Shown here: piece by piece, positions 53,847-64,000 of the stretch
Layout: each line of letters begins with the position of its first letter
Numbering within the stretch: position 1 is the stretch's first letter
NCBI GenBank assembly: GCA_036852015.1
Contig: JAANDG010000140.1
Location: 124,001-188,000, forward strand
Origin: Pelodera strongyloides
Lineage: Eukaryota > Nematoda > Chromadorea > Rhabditida > Rhabditidae
Reading direction: 5' to 3'
DNA: 64,000 nucleotides
Notes under the pieces: generated by a model
The model's database searches: none
What the model saw: only the letters and a program-made list of their open reading frames with translations
What the model was told of the DNA's origin: nothing
Position numbers and translations under genes: made by a program

Positions 53847-54014
53847 ATGACCGCAGCTACTAGCGCTCCAGCCGCCGCACCGGCCTCTACCACCGGATCG
53901 TAAGCCATTGCTTCTGTCTACGTTGGAGATCTTCATCCCGACGCCACGGAGGCGCACCTCTTCGGCCAGTTCAATTCTGCAGAATATGTTCTGTCCAATC
54001 GTGTCTACAGACTA
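53847..54014 (+). pseudogene. Poly(A)-binding protein fragment, start of RRM1
   Basis: From an ATG, an alanine-rich leader is followed by an in-frame TAA (53901), then VYVGDLHPDATEAHLFGQF, which is the RNP2 strand and first helix of RRM1 of cytoplasmic poly(A)-binding proteins, and NSAEYVLSNRVYR. The fragment stops where a palindromic repeat begins. With no intron and an in-frame stop it is a dead fragment, probably a retrocopy cut by the insertion. Confidence 0.75.
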
Positions 54015-54017
54015 TGA

Positions 54018-54297
54018 TGTTATCTGCGAATTTGCACCGGAAAAAACCAGAAATAATTCTCTTGGAATTCTCTTTGGATTTCTTGCTCTGCGAATTCGCA
54101 GTATTTCTGGTGTGAATACGCAGTGCAACATCCTAGGCGAGAGAGCAGGCGCTGCTGTGAGGGCGAAAAGTTTTTTTTTTTTGCGTTTTTCAGTGCGAAT
54201 TCGCAGAGCACACGAGAGTCTGCGATTTCGCACCGGGTATTTTGCCGATACGAATTTGTAAAGTTTGTTGTGCGAATTGCGAAATCGCAATCCATTA
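54018..54297. repeat. GCGAATTCGC foldback element, partial
   Basis: Right half of the family seen at 5490-6250 and 30795-31530, with gtgcgaattcgcagagc and caccgggtattttgccga. Directly followed by TTAA and a stub of the AGGAGGAGGCTC element (54297-54350). Confidence 0.7.
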
Positions 54298-54783
54298 AAG
54301 GAGGAGGCTCACGAGAATGAAGTGCTCAAATAGTTTCCTTTTATCCAAAAATGATGGTATGGTATGGGTATGCATAATATGTAAACTGCATAACGATTTA
54401 TTAGCAAATGAAGATCAACATAATTACCGTAGTCAGCACCCAAAAATTGTCAAAAACGGGTTTCGTGTTCAAGCCCCAAAAGAATATGTTAACATTGGCA
54501 GAAAGCTTTTCCTTGCTCAAACTGCGGTTCACTTCTGAGGATCTTACCCGAGGGTAGCCGACTCTATAGTCACAAGGGACAGACAAAAGAGCGAGGTGCC
54601 CCGGGAACACGCACAATAAGGAAATAAGGGTGCAATTGGTTCTCCATACTGTATACTTTGTAAGGAAAACTTATGTGAAAAGCTTCGAGATCGTGAAGAC
54701 AGTTCAAACTCAGTGTGTATATTTTATAATAAACACCCTTTGCAAAAATTATGAACAAATAATAAACATAGGTTCAAAACGGT

Positions 54784-55252
54784 GGGCCCATTTCAAATGA
54801 CCCCTATTTTTGATGATTCCATCTGATTCTCCATGTCAAATATTTCAAAGGCCCATTTCAAATGACCCCTATTTTTGATGATTCCATCTGATTCTCCATG
54901 TCAAATATAGTAGGATGCAATATTTTTCGAATTTTCAAGCGCAAAATTCACACACAGTTCAGCAATTTACCATCGCCAGTCATACCCAACTATCTATCGC
55001 ACTTGGCGCGCCCATTCGGGCTGATTGGCGAATATCGCAATTGCCACGCCCAATAGAGCATATTGCATAATTAGCGCGAAGGGGCGTGACAACTGCGCTA
55101 GATAGTTGGGTATGACTGGCCATGATAAATTGCTGAATACTGCGTGAATTTTGCGCTTGAAAATTAGAAAAATATCGTTTCCTACTATGTTTGACGCGGA
55201 GAATCAGATGGAATCATCAAAAATAGGGGGCACTTGAAATGGGCCTGACCCT
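54784..55252. mobile_element. Palindromic TTAA element, AGGGTCAGGCCC family
   Basis: Same family as 42352-42577, with TTAA at 55253-55256 and its first ~60 bases duplicated in tandem on the left. The inner arms include gcgctagatagttgggtatg. Confidence 0.7.
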
Positions 55253-55269
55253 TTAACAACACAATGGCA

Positions 55270-55328
55270 CTGCTTCAAGTCCTGCTCACAGGACTTGAAA
55301 GTCCTGCTCACAGGACTTGAAGTCCCAT
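55270..55328. repeat. Tandem hairpin aagtcctgctcacaggactt
   Basis: Two copies of a perfect short stem-loop in tandem. Confidence 0.7.
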
Positions 55329-55329
55329 C

Positions 55330-55960
55330 GAGAAGAAAATAATGGAGACGCAGAACCGCATTATTGTTCCGGTTATTATTTCTAAGGAATATTTTACAAT
55401 ACTATCCATAACAGGAATTCGCATAATTTTGAACAGGTCAAAATTATTTGTATTCCCTAAGTTTTTTAAAGGTCACCGTTTTGCCCCTTTCGTATACGTT
55501 GTGTGTTTATTTCTGAATAATAACGTTGTGTGTTTATTTTTGAATAATAACTAGAACATAGTGTTGTAGACTACTTTTGCGGGAAATTCGCCGTCACCGA
55601 TTAAAACGGCGACGAAAAGTAGTGTTCCTAGACTACTATCTGCCGTAATCCTGAAACAATTGTTCCGCATGGCCATTCTGATAATGACCCGGCGAACGTT
55701 TTCATTTTGTGGCATATCTCGCGGGACCGATTTTCGCACACATGTTTTATTGTTAGTAATTAACTTGAAAAGCGCAGAGGCCTGGATTGCGGCGTTGCTA
55801 TAAAGGAATTCAAGTTGCTACTGGCTACTTGTTGCGATCCATTTAGTGAATCCGTTAAGTACTTGAGAAGTTTTCATGGCGAAAGTTTGCGCATCTCCCT
55901 GATGTAATAAATTATTTTTATTTTATTCTTGTGAGCTCAAATATTTTTTTGTCTTTATAG
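55330..55960. other. Upstream DNA of the PAN_3-CTLD gene
   Basis: No gene seen. An acceptor-like gtctttatag ends at 55960, 42 bases before the ATG at 56003, consistent with trans-splicing or a 5' intron. A direct repeat ttgtgtgtttatttytgaataataac lies at 55498-55550. Confidence 0.45.
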
Positions 55961-56002
55961 GACTTTTGTTTGACTGCGAAACGAAAAGAGAAAATCAAAC
56001 AA

Positions 56003-59000
56003 ATGGATCCCTTACGTGATTTTCTTCTCGTTTGTGGATTGCTGGTAGGTTCTACATATTCAAGGGACAGGCCCAGCAAAGTAAACCTATATTTATGATA
56101 TGTTCATAATTAATATAAAGCATTTTTATTACAATATATACAAACCAAATTTCACCTACATTCACCCTAGGAAACTTTTCCGATGCGCTCATCGGATATT
56201 CATACCGTAAAACTGCAGATTTCAAAGATGTATATGCAATTTTGATCGCATTCTAATTTCACGATTAATTTGCCTAGACAGATTTGAAATCTGCAGTTTT
56301 ACGATATGAATATACGATGAGCGCATCGGAAAAAAGTTTCCCAGGGTGAATGTAGGTGAAATTTGGTTGTATATATTGTAATAGGTTTACTTTGATGGGC
56401 TTGTCCCTTCAACGAGCTACTGTTACTTTCTTCCTTTTGCATTTTTACATAACATTGAAAGGTTGATGCTGTCATCATCGTTTAGTTAATATTAATCGAT
56501 GGCAAATTCGTCTTTCATCGCATCGACAGTAAGCCCTATGATAGCGATCAACCTACAGAATTAAGTGTCGAATCTTGTGCTTACCAATGCTTGGTTTACA
56601 CATACACAGAGAGTTTCTGCTATGGATTCTATCTTGGCGGTACGATTTTAAAGATTATAAGTCATAAGTGACATCCACATAAAAATGTTTGACGTCGTTA
56701 AAGGGATAGGTTCATCTCAAATCACCTCTCTTTTTATTGTTTTTATTGATAATGGCACAAATATGATTCACAATGAAAATTAAATCAATCACAGAACAAT
56801 ACACCTCGCAGAAGAAGCCTCCGTTATTGGAAGCCAGTTGATCGGAAGCCAAAATCTAAATGCAAAAACTAATATCGTACACAGATCGTGCGGGCCAATG
56901 GCAATTAGCCAAGCTACAAACTACACTCGGCAGGTCATTATTTTCCACGGGTGGTATCATTTAATTTGCTCTTGGCTAATTGCCATTAGCCCGCGCGATC
57001 TGTGTACGTATTAGTTTTTGAGTTTAGATTTTGGCTTCGGATCAACTAGCTTCCAATAAAGGAAGCTTCTTCTGCGACGCGTATTGTTCTGTGATTGATT
57101 TAATTTTCATTGTGAATGATATTTGTGCTATTATCAATAAAAACAATAAAAAGAAAGGTGATTTGAGATGAACCTATCCCTTTAACACTTTTCATCATAA
57201 AAAAAATAAAATAAAATTAAGTCTTTATCCCTTAGCGTGACCTGCTGCATAGGCACATCGTCACATGCATAGTCTGATGCTGTTAATTGTCTTTATTCCT
57301 TGCAGAACCGATTGAAGGAGATGTACCATTCTTGTCAGGTGCGTTTATTATGTGGAATGCCAAGTTCGAGATGTCTGCCGAAGGGAAAAGCAGTCTATGT
57401 TATCTTCACCTTTACATATACGATAGCATCTGACACAACTGGGCCCTACTCTCGTTGAAACGAGAAAGTCGCTAACACAGAAACACGCACCGCTTGGCAG
57501 ACACGGTGCGCACCGAGTCGTCATGAGCTAACCAAACGGTGAATATTTTAGGCAACGTATCGTGTGCTATTAGACTGACGGCAACACGTCCGGAAGTAGA
57601 ACATTTCTACGAACTTAATATATTCCAAGAGGAAAGTTGCAGCCTGTGTTCACATAAACCGGCATCAGCAGACACTGTCAAGGATGCAGTTGAAGGCTTT
57701 GGTAATAACACACGTTTATTTTTTGACAGCGACTAGAAGGAACGAAGGTGGGCAGAGGCGCAGAGGGGGGAGGAAGGGAGGTACTAAACGTATAGGTAGA
57801 AGTGTAAACTTTTTTTTAATGAGGTACCAATCGGCGTAACTACTCATAATCACTCGATGGATTTTTGTTTATTCTACATATCTCATAAAGTCGTAGAAAA
57901 GCCCATTAGGGCTTTCGGCCCGTTATGGATCCTCACGTCATTAAATATATATTAAACATTTATTGACACATTAAAATGTGCGCATCAATATGATGAAAGA
58001 TATAGATATTCAGCGACAAATTGAATTGCCATATCCGTCATATCCATCGAGTGATTATGAGTCATTACGAGTTATGTATTGTGCGGTGCACTTATATTTT
58101 GCAACCCATATTTAGATAACGTACATCGTGGATATTTTGCAACCCATATTTAGATAACGTACATCGTGGACAGCTCGATGGCAAATTCTACGCAGTGGTG
58201 ATCCGTGTCAACGATACATGGGTAAAGTCACCAAATTCCCGCGCAGTATACTGCAGAAACATCTACTGCGCACATCTTGGAATGCGCACTGTACAGGTGT
58301 TTTCAGACAAAGAAAGGACGTATTTGCAAGGTAAAATATTGATTAAAGGGATCGGTTCACCTGAATTTGTGTCTGTTTTTTTTTTGCTTCTTTATTTTCT
58401 ATAAGGTTTCATAAAAATTTGGAATTCAAAAAGTTCTATTTCAATACTCACGGAGATATTAGGTGATAAAGTGGTGGATTGATCGGTCCAAAATGGCGAA
58501 GGGTAATTGTCCTGCCTTGTTTGTATAGAGACAATTACCCTTTGCCATTAGAAAATAAAGAAACAAAAAAAAACAGACACAAGTTCAGGTGAACCGATCC
58601 CTTTAAAAAGAGTAGCCTAATATGGGAAATCAAACAGAAATAAATCAGCATCAGCACCAAAGTTTGTTTCCCAAAGCAATTGGGCGTAAAGCTGGGGCCA
58701 ACAGAAGATACACATAATTCATTTAAGACCTGGTGAAGACTGTGAACAACGGTACCGATGCGCGCTTTTGGATTGGAGGAAGCTACGTATCCCTTGCTAA
58801 CGTTGTCTGGTGGTAATATTACTCTTCAATCTTAATTCAAAATCTCCCGTTGCACGTTTTGCACAATGGTACAATGCGAGAATGAATACACAAATGTTGG
58901 GTACAACGATTCATGAACAACAAGTTTAAAGAGACAGGCTGGCTTTTTTTACCAGTTTACCATACTATTCCACTTCCCCATAAGAGTTTACACATGGGAA

Positions 59001-59073
59001 CGGCATTGTGCAGCTATAAATAATAATAAATAATATAAGAATAATAATACGATAATAATAATAATAATAATAA

Positions 59074-59148
<75 letters not shown>

Positions 59149-59177
59149 GAAGATAAATAATAATAAGAATAATAATA

Positions 59178-59216
<39 letters not shown>

Positions 59217-59769
59217 CATACTAAATAATAATAATAATAATACTCCTAATAATAATAAGAATAATAATCAATATCCTACTACTCATTAATCCAATAATAA
59301 TCCTAATATACACTAAGAATACTCATAATAATAATAATATAATAATAAAATCCTAATAATAATCCATCTCCAATCCTCCTCCTTCCTCCTCATAATTCCT
59401 CTCCAATCCTCAATCCTATCTCTTTCTCCTCTCCTACTCATCCTCCTCCTCCTCCTCTCCTCCTCCTATCCTCCTCCTCCTCCTTCCTCCTCCTCCTATC
59501 CTCCTCTCCCTCTCCTCCTCTCCTCCTCCTCCTCCTCCTCCTCCTCATCCTCCTTTCCTCCTCCTCCTCCTCCTTCCTCCCTACCTCTCCTACCTCTTCT
59601 CTCCGTTAGCTTTTATGACCATCGAACTAATATGATGAACTATATCCGCACATTCTTCAGGTACCCAGATTTTGTGACAGACCCAAATTACGCACCTCCG
59701 TGGAGTTATATTCCTCTCAAGAATAAGTATTGCATTATCGTGAGCAAGTTGACGCTTTTAAATGAATGA
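56003..59769 (+). CDS. Secreted PAN_3/CW-like plus C-type lectin-like protein
   Basis: Seven exons join in phase: 56003-56044, 56486-56639, 57306-57338, 57552-57701, 58154-58330, 58728-58812 and 59661-59739 or -59769. Exon 1 is a signal peptide (MDPLRDFLLVCGLL). Exons 2-4 form a PAN_3/CW-like domain: LILIDGKFVFHR, then SVESCAYQCL, SFCYGFYLGE and NVSCAIRL. Exon 4 ends with ESCSLCSHKP. Exons 5-7 form a CTLD: LDGKFYAVVIRVNDTW, YCRNIYCAHLGMRTV with VFSDKERTYL, FWIGGSYVSL, then PPWSYIP and NKYC. This pairing is typical of nematode CLEC proteins. Reading through the last donor ends at TGA 59769 (about 249 residues); splicing on to 60368 is an alternative. Introns carry three palindromic TTAA elements. 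The start is the only ATG after the 5' acceptor. Confidence 0.75.
56064..56411. mobile_element. Palindromic element, AGGGACAGGCCC family
   Basis: Copy of 32163-32551 in intron 1; the left target reads ttca, the right ttcaa, so the TTAA is degraded. Confidence 0.7.
56702..57181. mobile_element. Palindromic TTAA element, AGGGATAGGTTCATCTC family
   Basis: Copy of 37487-37986 in intron 2, between TTAA 56698-56701 and 57182-57185. Confidence 0.8.
58095..58170 (+). repeat. 38-bp tandem duplication of a splice acceptor
   Basis: 58095-58132 and 58133-58170 are identical. Each copy contains the acceptor tttag|AT. Only the second (exon start 58154) keeps the frame open; use of the first reaches a TAG within the second copy. 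Confidence 0.85.
58347..58602. mobile_element. Palindromic TTAA element, AGGGATCRGYTCACCT family
   Basis: Copy of 40373-40727 with part of the right arm deleted, between TTAA 58343-58346 and 58603-58606, in intron 5. Confidence 0.75.
59018..59600. repeat. TAA/AAT then TCC microsatellites
   Basis: A long AAT-type trinucleotide run to about 59365 passes into CCT/TCC runs to 59600, in intron 6 of the PAN_3-CTLD gene. Confidence 0.95.
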
Positions 59770-59976
59770 CAATCCGGTTTTGCATGTTGGGCTCAAAAAA
59801 AAAGCTAGCGGAAAGTTGGCCTTTTTATAGAAAAAGTAATGACGGACCTCTTTAGTACGCTCAACGCTGACGACTCTCCTTTATACCCGAAAGCGGGCGT
59901 TAGATATTCTAATTTGGAACAAACAAACCTTTCTGGCTTTTCTCCTTTATACAATACTGGATTAATTAGATTTTAA

Positions 59977-60131
59977 AGCGAAATGCTAGCCCCTTTGGAA
60001 AATTTGCATATGATAAGCAAATCCTATGTATCCTATGCTAATTTTGAACGATCGTCCACGGCAATCGTACAAAATTAGCATAGGATACATAGGATTTGAT
60101 GCAAATTTTTCAAAGGGCCTAGCATTTCGCT
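59977..60131. mobile_element. Palindromic TTAA element, AGCGAAATG family
   Basis: Copy of 19841-20002 between TTAA 59973-59976 and 60132-60135. Confidence 0.75.
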
Positions 60132-60367
60132 TTAAGGAAACGACTTTCAGCAAGGCACCGACATGGGGTGGGGACCTACCACTTGTCTGCCCTCTATTAC
60201 CGGTAAACCACCCTTCAACAACGTTGCGGTTTGTGTGTGTGAGATTGACGCGAAGAAACTACTATAAACGACGGACCAAGTCTGAACCGAAATTATCATC
60301 GATGTTATCCATTTTCGTCATGTTACCTTTACTGTATAAATGTTACCTTTATTACTTTTATTTACAG

Positions 60368-60445
60368 TTAATCTGTGGAGGAAAAATGAATCAATGTGTG
60401 CGTTTGCCTCTAACGCACTCGACCCGGGCCCGTGTCTATCTATGA
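60368..60445 (+). CDS. Possible terminal exon of the PAN_3-CTLD gene
   Basis: Follows a strong acceptor (ttttatttacag). From the donor after 59739 the frame reads LICGGKMNQCVRL and stops at 60445. A different frame of the same DNA reads NLWRKNESMCAF, which looks more like the W..xxC end of a CTLD but does not fit the donor phase. So either the donor differs, the end is frame-shifted, or this is not an exon. Confidence 0.35.
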   Translation, partial: LICGGKMNQCVRLPLTHSTRARVYL

Positions 60446-60449
60446 AAAA

Positions 60450-60610
60450 AAAGTGAAACCACCACTCTTCGAGGGAATCCTGGGCGATCCCGCCTGACCC
60501 TATCCAGAAGACGTTGATCAGTTTTGTCATCTGTAACTCGTCGTCCAACGCTCAGGACCCCTGCGATCAAGTCATGTACTTGAATAATGTATTGAAATAA
60601 CCCTTCACTG
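60450..60610 (-). repeat. Dispersed repeat copy z
   Basis: Related to the copies at 1949-2068 and 2555-2680 (shared ggtcctgagc...gacgagtt.cagatgacaaa). Its presence here, away from the CTLD genes with MRNT leaders, argues for a mobile origin. Confidence 0.5.
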
Positions 60611-60617
60611 AGAAAAC

Positions 60618-60912
60618 TTGGCCGCGCACGGCCTACACTGGGCCCAAAAAGGTGGGCCGCCTACACCTCGCCCATACATGAGAAATTGGCTCGAGAGTAA
60701 CAGAAAAGGTGGGCGGCCGGTGCGGCTGGTGTGGGCCCGGTGTAGGCGTGGTGTAGGCGAACTAAAATACACACAAATTAGTAGACCGCCGTCCACAGGC
60801 CTACACCAGGCCCACCCTGGGCCGTTGCGCCGCCTACGCCAGGCCCGAAATGGGTGGGCCGCCATGCCTGGGCCCACCCGTTTTTTGTAGGCCGCGCACC
60901 GGCCAAAGTTTC
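60618..60912. mobile_element. GC-rich foldback element
   Basis: Ends aacttggccgcgcacggcct and aggccgcgcaccggccaaagtt are inverted copies; the interior repeats tgggccgcctacacc-type blocks. Confidence 0.65.
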
Positions 60913-61960
60913 GTGTTGTTGAAAAAAGGAGCACGCTCTCGTGGCGTAAAAGATTTTTTATTTATTTACTGGATCTGGATTTATGTTATGTTGTGATCAG
61001 CGCTATGAAAAGGGGAAATTTAATCACCTAACATGTCACATTTAAAAGCGAAATACCGCCCGGTTTGGTTTTTTTTCACCAAAAATGGGTTGAAAAGGTT
61101 ATAAACGAAAATAAACAAAAACAAAAATGTTCTCAAACAATTTGCGATTTTGCATGGGAAATTTCGCTTTATTTGCCCATTTTAATACTAGCATGGCCCT
61201 GGAAGAATCGAGAGATGGCCTTTTCAAATGATCACACACTCCGCAGCATCTAAATAACGAAATGTTGACAGAATATTTTGTTGCGGAAGTTATGGTAAAT
61301 GGGTAAGTCTGTATGTCTATCTGTCTGTGCTCTCCTTTCTATTTTTTCCAAGGAGGGCTAAACGCGCAGTGGGCCAAAAAGAAGGGGCGAGCGCCCCTTG
61401 CTGCGGGTGCGCTGCGCGGTTGAAGATCAGAGTATAATGGTAATCTGGATATATAATTGGCTCGGCTCTTATTATATTCGATTGGATTGAATCATCTTGT
61501 ATTGCGGCTATGACAATATTCATGTAATCTGTTTCTATGACAAGACCTCTGGAAGTATTATTATTTTATATGCGAAAAAGATTGGTTTGGATCACTTTTT
61601 TACTATTCACTCTAACGCCGGTAGCTTACCAGGAAAATGCCTATCCATAGGGAATATTCTGTTTCAGTTTAACATACACCATGGTCACGTAACTGACGAA
61701 GGGTCGTCGCCCAATCCTTTTCATTCGTACCGTGGCCATGGCAATATCAAACTGAATTTTTTATTGGTTACAATGAAGATAAACTACCACAAATATGGCA
61801 TTCAATCGTTTTCTTTTATTCATGTAGCCGATTTACTGTGCTTTTTCTATTAGCTTTAGGTGAGCGAGGCTCATAATGTCTGCCTACGAGTGTCACTAGA
61901 AACTTTGATGTATCTTATCTGTAGATTTAGTTTATCACGACAATAAACAATTTCTTGGCT
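60913..61960. other. Unassigned DNA before the orphan exon
   Basis: Contains a stub of the aagcgaaataccgcccgg repeat (61045) and a short GC-rich module (61355-61425: cgcgcagtgggcc ... gtgcgctgcgcggttga). No gene recognised. Confidence 0.4.
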
Positions 61961-62005
61961 TTTACAGACTTTTGTCTTTTAATCAAAAAGAAAAATCTCA
62001 GACAA

Positions 62006-62047
62006 ATGGGTCGTTTCCATGACTTTCTTCTTCTTTCTGGATTACTG
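62006..62047 (+). pseudogene. Orphan first exon of a PAN_3-CTLD paralogue
   Basis: MGRFHDFLLLSGLL followed by gtaggt, the same length (14 codons), phase and donor as exon 1 of the gene at 56003. Its leader, from an acceptor (ttttacag) at 61967, also begins acttttgt. No second exon of that gene was found up to 64000; it is a remnant or continues outside the window. Confidence 0.55.
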
Positions 62048-63006
62048 GTAGGTCTAATTATTACCTAACTACTGCTAATTTTCGCGGTTTGTGTTGTCAC
62101 ACTGCGTAAACATAACATGGATTATGTGGCTCGTTTTGTACAGTCTCTTTCATCAAATGTATTTCACTCTCAATACGTAAACTTAGTTTTGTACTTATAA
62201 TGCATAAACAACAATTAGTCAGCGATTACACTAAAATCAGAACATATGGCAAACAGTTTATTGGTTTTCAGGTGTAAACTGTTCAGTATGGTTGACCAAT
62301 GGTACCTACTTGCATACACACTATTACATAGGAACTGCCTGCTATAACAAAATCCTAAAAACCTGCAACTACAACTTAGTAATCAAAAGTGTATCCCACA
62401 CTATATAACGAGGGTTAAAAGTTAAAACGGGATCCGAAAGAACGAATAAACACTATAAAAATTAAAGTAATCAAAAAGTGTACGTCACACTATATAACTG
62501 CGGGATAAACCGGAATCCGAATGAACGGATAAACATTATCAAAATTAACAACAACAAAAAAAGAGATTTATCCACAGGCGAGACCGAACAAAGTAGTAAC
62601 CATTTCGAATGAAAGTAAAGCGGCTTTGGAATCACACAAGTAGGGGGCCGATCCGAGCAGACGATCTCCACCACCCACTCTTTTGAAGTGAATGGAGAGG
62701 AACTCCCAGGGCAGCGTCTGTGGTGGCGGACTCCAGCTCTAAGTTAGTGAGAAGCGAGTTCCGGAAAGCCAAGTTTAGCCGCAACAAGTTTAATCCTAGC
62801 TTGAGCTGTAATATGTGCGTAATACCTCCTCTCCCCTTAGAAAAGAACCTTTCTGTAACGGTTTCGGAAACGGCCCACTGTTCCGCAATTCGCTGCTTTG
62901 TGTACCCTGAGGTATGCATATTGTAGTGGCCCTTCCTTCTGCCAACTGAAGGCTCTTCGAATTGTACTTGCAAAATTCTCACCCGTGCACGTAATGTCCT
63001 CCCACT
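62048..63006. other. Unassigned DNA
   Basis: Contains a direct repeat (aaagtgtaycycacactatataac near 62388 and 62475). The 116-codon frame at 62632-62982 on the minus strand is not recognisable. Confidence 0.4.
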
Positions 63007-63010
63007 TTAA

Positions 63011-63423
63011 AGGAGGAGGCTCACGAGAATGAAGTGCTCAAATGGTTTCCTTTTATCGACAGACGATGGTATTAAATTCCGAAAGACATACTTTACAAAG
63101 CAAAAGCTTTTACTTGGAAGGAGTAAATCAATATAAAACTATGAAGTCTATTAAAATTTTGGATCGTAGTAAATAGTTGATTTCCATAGCGGGCATGCAA
63201 ATTTACAAGTCATTTTTCAAGCCGGCAAAAAATTTGAATGCCCACTATGGAACTCAACTATTTACTACGATCCAAAATTTTTATAGACTTCATAGCCTTA
63301 TATTGATTTGCTCCTTCCAATTAAAAGCTTTTGCTTTGTAAAGCATGTCTTTCGGAATTTAATACCATCATATTTCGATAAAAGGAAACCATTTGAGCAT
63401 TTCATTCTCGTGAGCCTCCTCCT
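63011..63423. mobile_element. Complete palindromic TTAA element, AGGAGGAGGCTCACG family
   Basis: Two ~200-bp arms in near-perfect inverted repeat between TTAA 63007-63010 and 63424-63427. This complete copy identifies the half copies at 23222, 25629, 32556 and 46201 and the stub at 54297. Confidence 0.85.
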
Positions 63424-63427
63424 TTAA

Positions 63428-64000
63428 GCAAACCAGCTCCGACACTGGAAGAAGGACGGGATAGATAGAGTAAAAACGCCATGACGGACGTACCTATATC
63501 CTATTGAAACTCGTCATTCAGCCGCGATGAAGGCTTCATGCGCGATGAAGGCCTGCCGTTTGAACGGATCAAATGGTACATGCGATGTGGGGCATGCGAA
63601 CATCTCTCCTTCTCGCGTTCGGATAGCTGACACGACTTTGTCCACCTCGTCTGGCATCCACTGCAAAAGCCTAGTAAAACCGATACGAAGAACACACTTC
63701 CTTACATAAGCCAGTACGTATCGACCGAATACTTGAAGAGACAGTACAGAGCTTGCGGAGATATACTGTCTCAGGCTCCAACGCCAGGAATATAGGCACT
63801 TGCACGGGTGTGAAAAGTATTTATTTAGTAACAGTTAAGTACAGAGTTAGGGACTAGAAGATTCGTCCCGGAATATAAGACAATAATAGCTGGTTACGGT
63901 AACTACTCTAGAAGATTCGAGTAGACCGAGTCTGACTAAGCAGACGGGCCCGTAGGCCGGTAGACTGCCACAAGGGCACAATAGGCACAAAGCCCTAATC
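63428..64000. other. Unassigned DNA at the right end
   Basis: The right end (gtatttatttagtaacagtt..., 63820 on) resembles the 3' end of a minus-strand retroelement; nothing is certain. Confidence 0.35.

Noticed and set aside
58965..59219. Open frame of Ile/Tyr runs
   Set aside because: Translation of an AAT/TAA microsatellite.
61497..61853. 118-codon open frame as a gene
   Set aside because: No recognisable domain, signal or splice context; length is within chance for this AT content.
62632..62982. 116-codon minus-strand frame as a coding gene
   Set aside because: No family resemblance, and it is not joined to splice sites or a promoter-like block.

Overview
This 64 kb window is eukaryotic, AT-rich and very repeat-dense, and most probably comes from a nematode. 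The main evidence is one gene coding for a secreted protein that joins a PAN_3/CW-like domain, a typically nematode domain, to a C-type lectin-like domain (CTLD). First coding exons that begin directly at, or a few tens of bases after, an intron-type acceptor (tttag|ATG, tttatag, ttttacag) would also fit spliced-leader trans-splicing. The species cannot be named from the sequence.

Layout. 1-8 kb: a broken CTLD gene on the minus strand (2.1-2.9 kb) faces away from an intact six-exon CTLD gene on the plus strand (4.9-7.4 kb); the ~2 kb between them holds two opposed TATA-type promoters. 9.3-19.4 kb: a BEL/Pao-type LTR retrotransposon on the minus strand with two well-preserved LTRs but a broken pol, itself hit by a GC-rich composite insertion and a foldback element. 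20-28 kb: a Penelope-like fragment, a large inverted duplication, a truncated CTLD gene and a second copy of the divergent gene. 29-35 kb: a second intact CTLD gene on the minus strand, with a 1.9 kb Helitron in its upstream region. 36-37 kb: a 5'-truncated LINE reverse transcriptase. 39-48 kb: two further intact CTLD genes in tandem on the plus strand. 48-56 kb: mostly unassigned DNA and repeats with a poly(A)-binding-protein pseudogene fragment. 56-60 kb: the PAN_3-CTLD gene, with an orphan copy of its first exon at 62 kb.

The four complete CTLD genes share one exon plan (signal peptide; helix exon; a short 83-nt exon; WIGL exon; WxD exon; proline-rich tail ending Cys-Ser-Ile/Val-Cys). They were rebuilt here by matching exon phase and conserved protein between loci, and they encode secreted proteins of about 197-208 residues. 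They look like a local expansion built by inverted and tandem segmental duplication. At least eight families of palindromic elements with TTAA targets and one Helitron family pepper introns and intergenic DNA; paired loci give empty/filled sites that date several insertions after the duplications.

I found no rRNA, no intact tRNA, no CRISPR array and no prokaryotic-type operon. The gene models have no transcript support.
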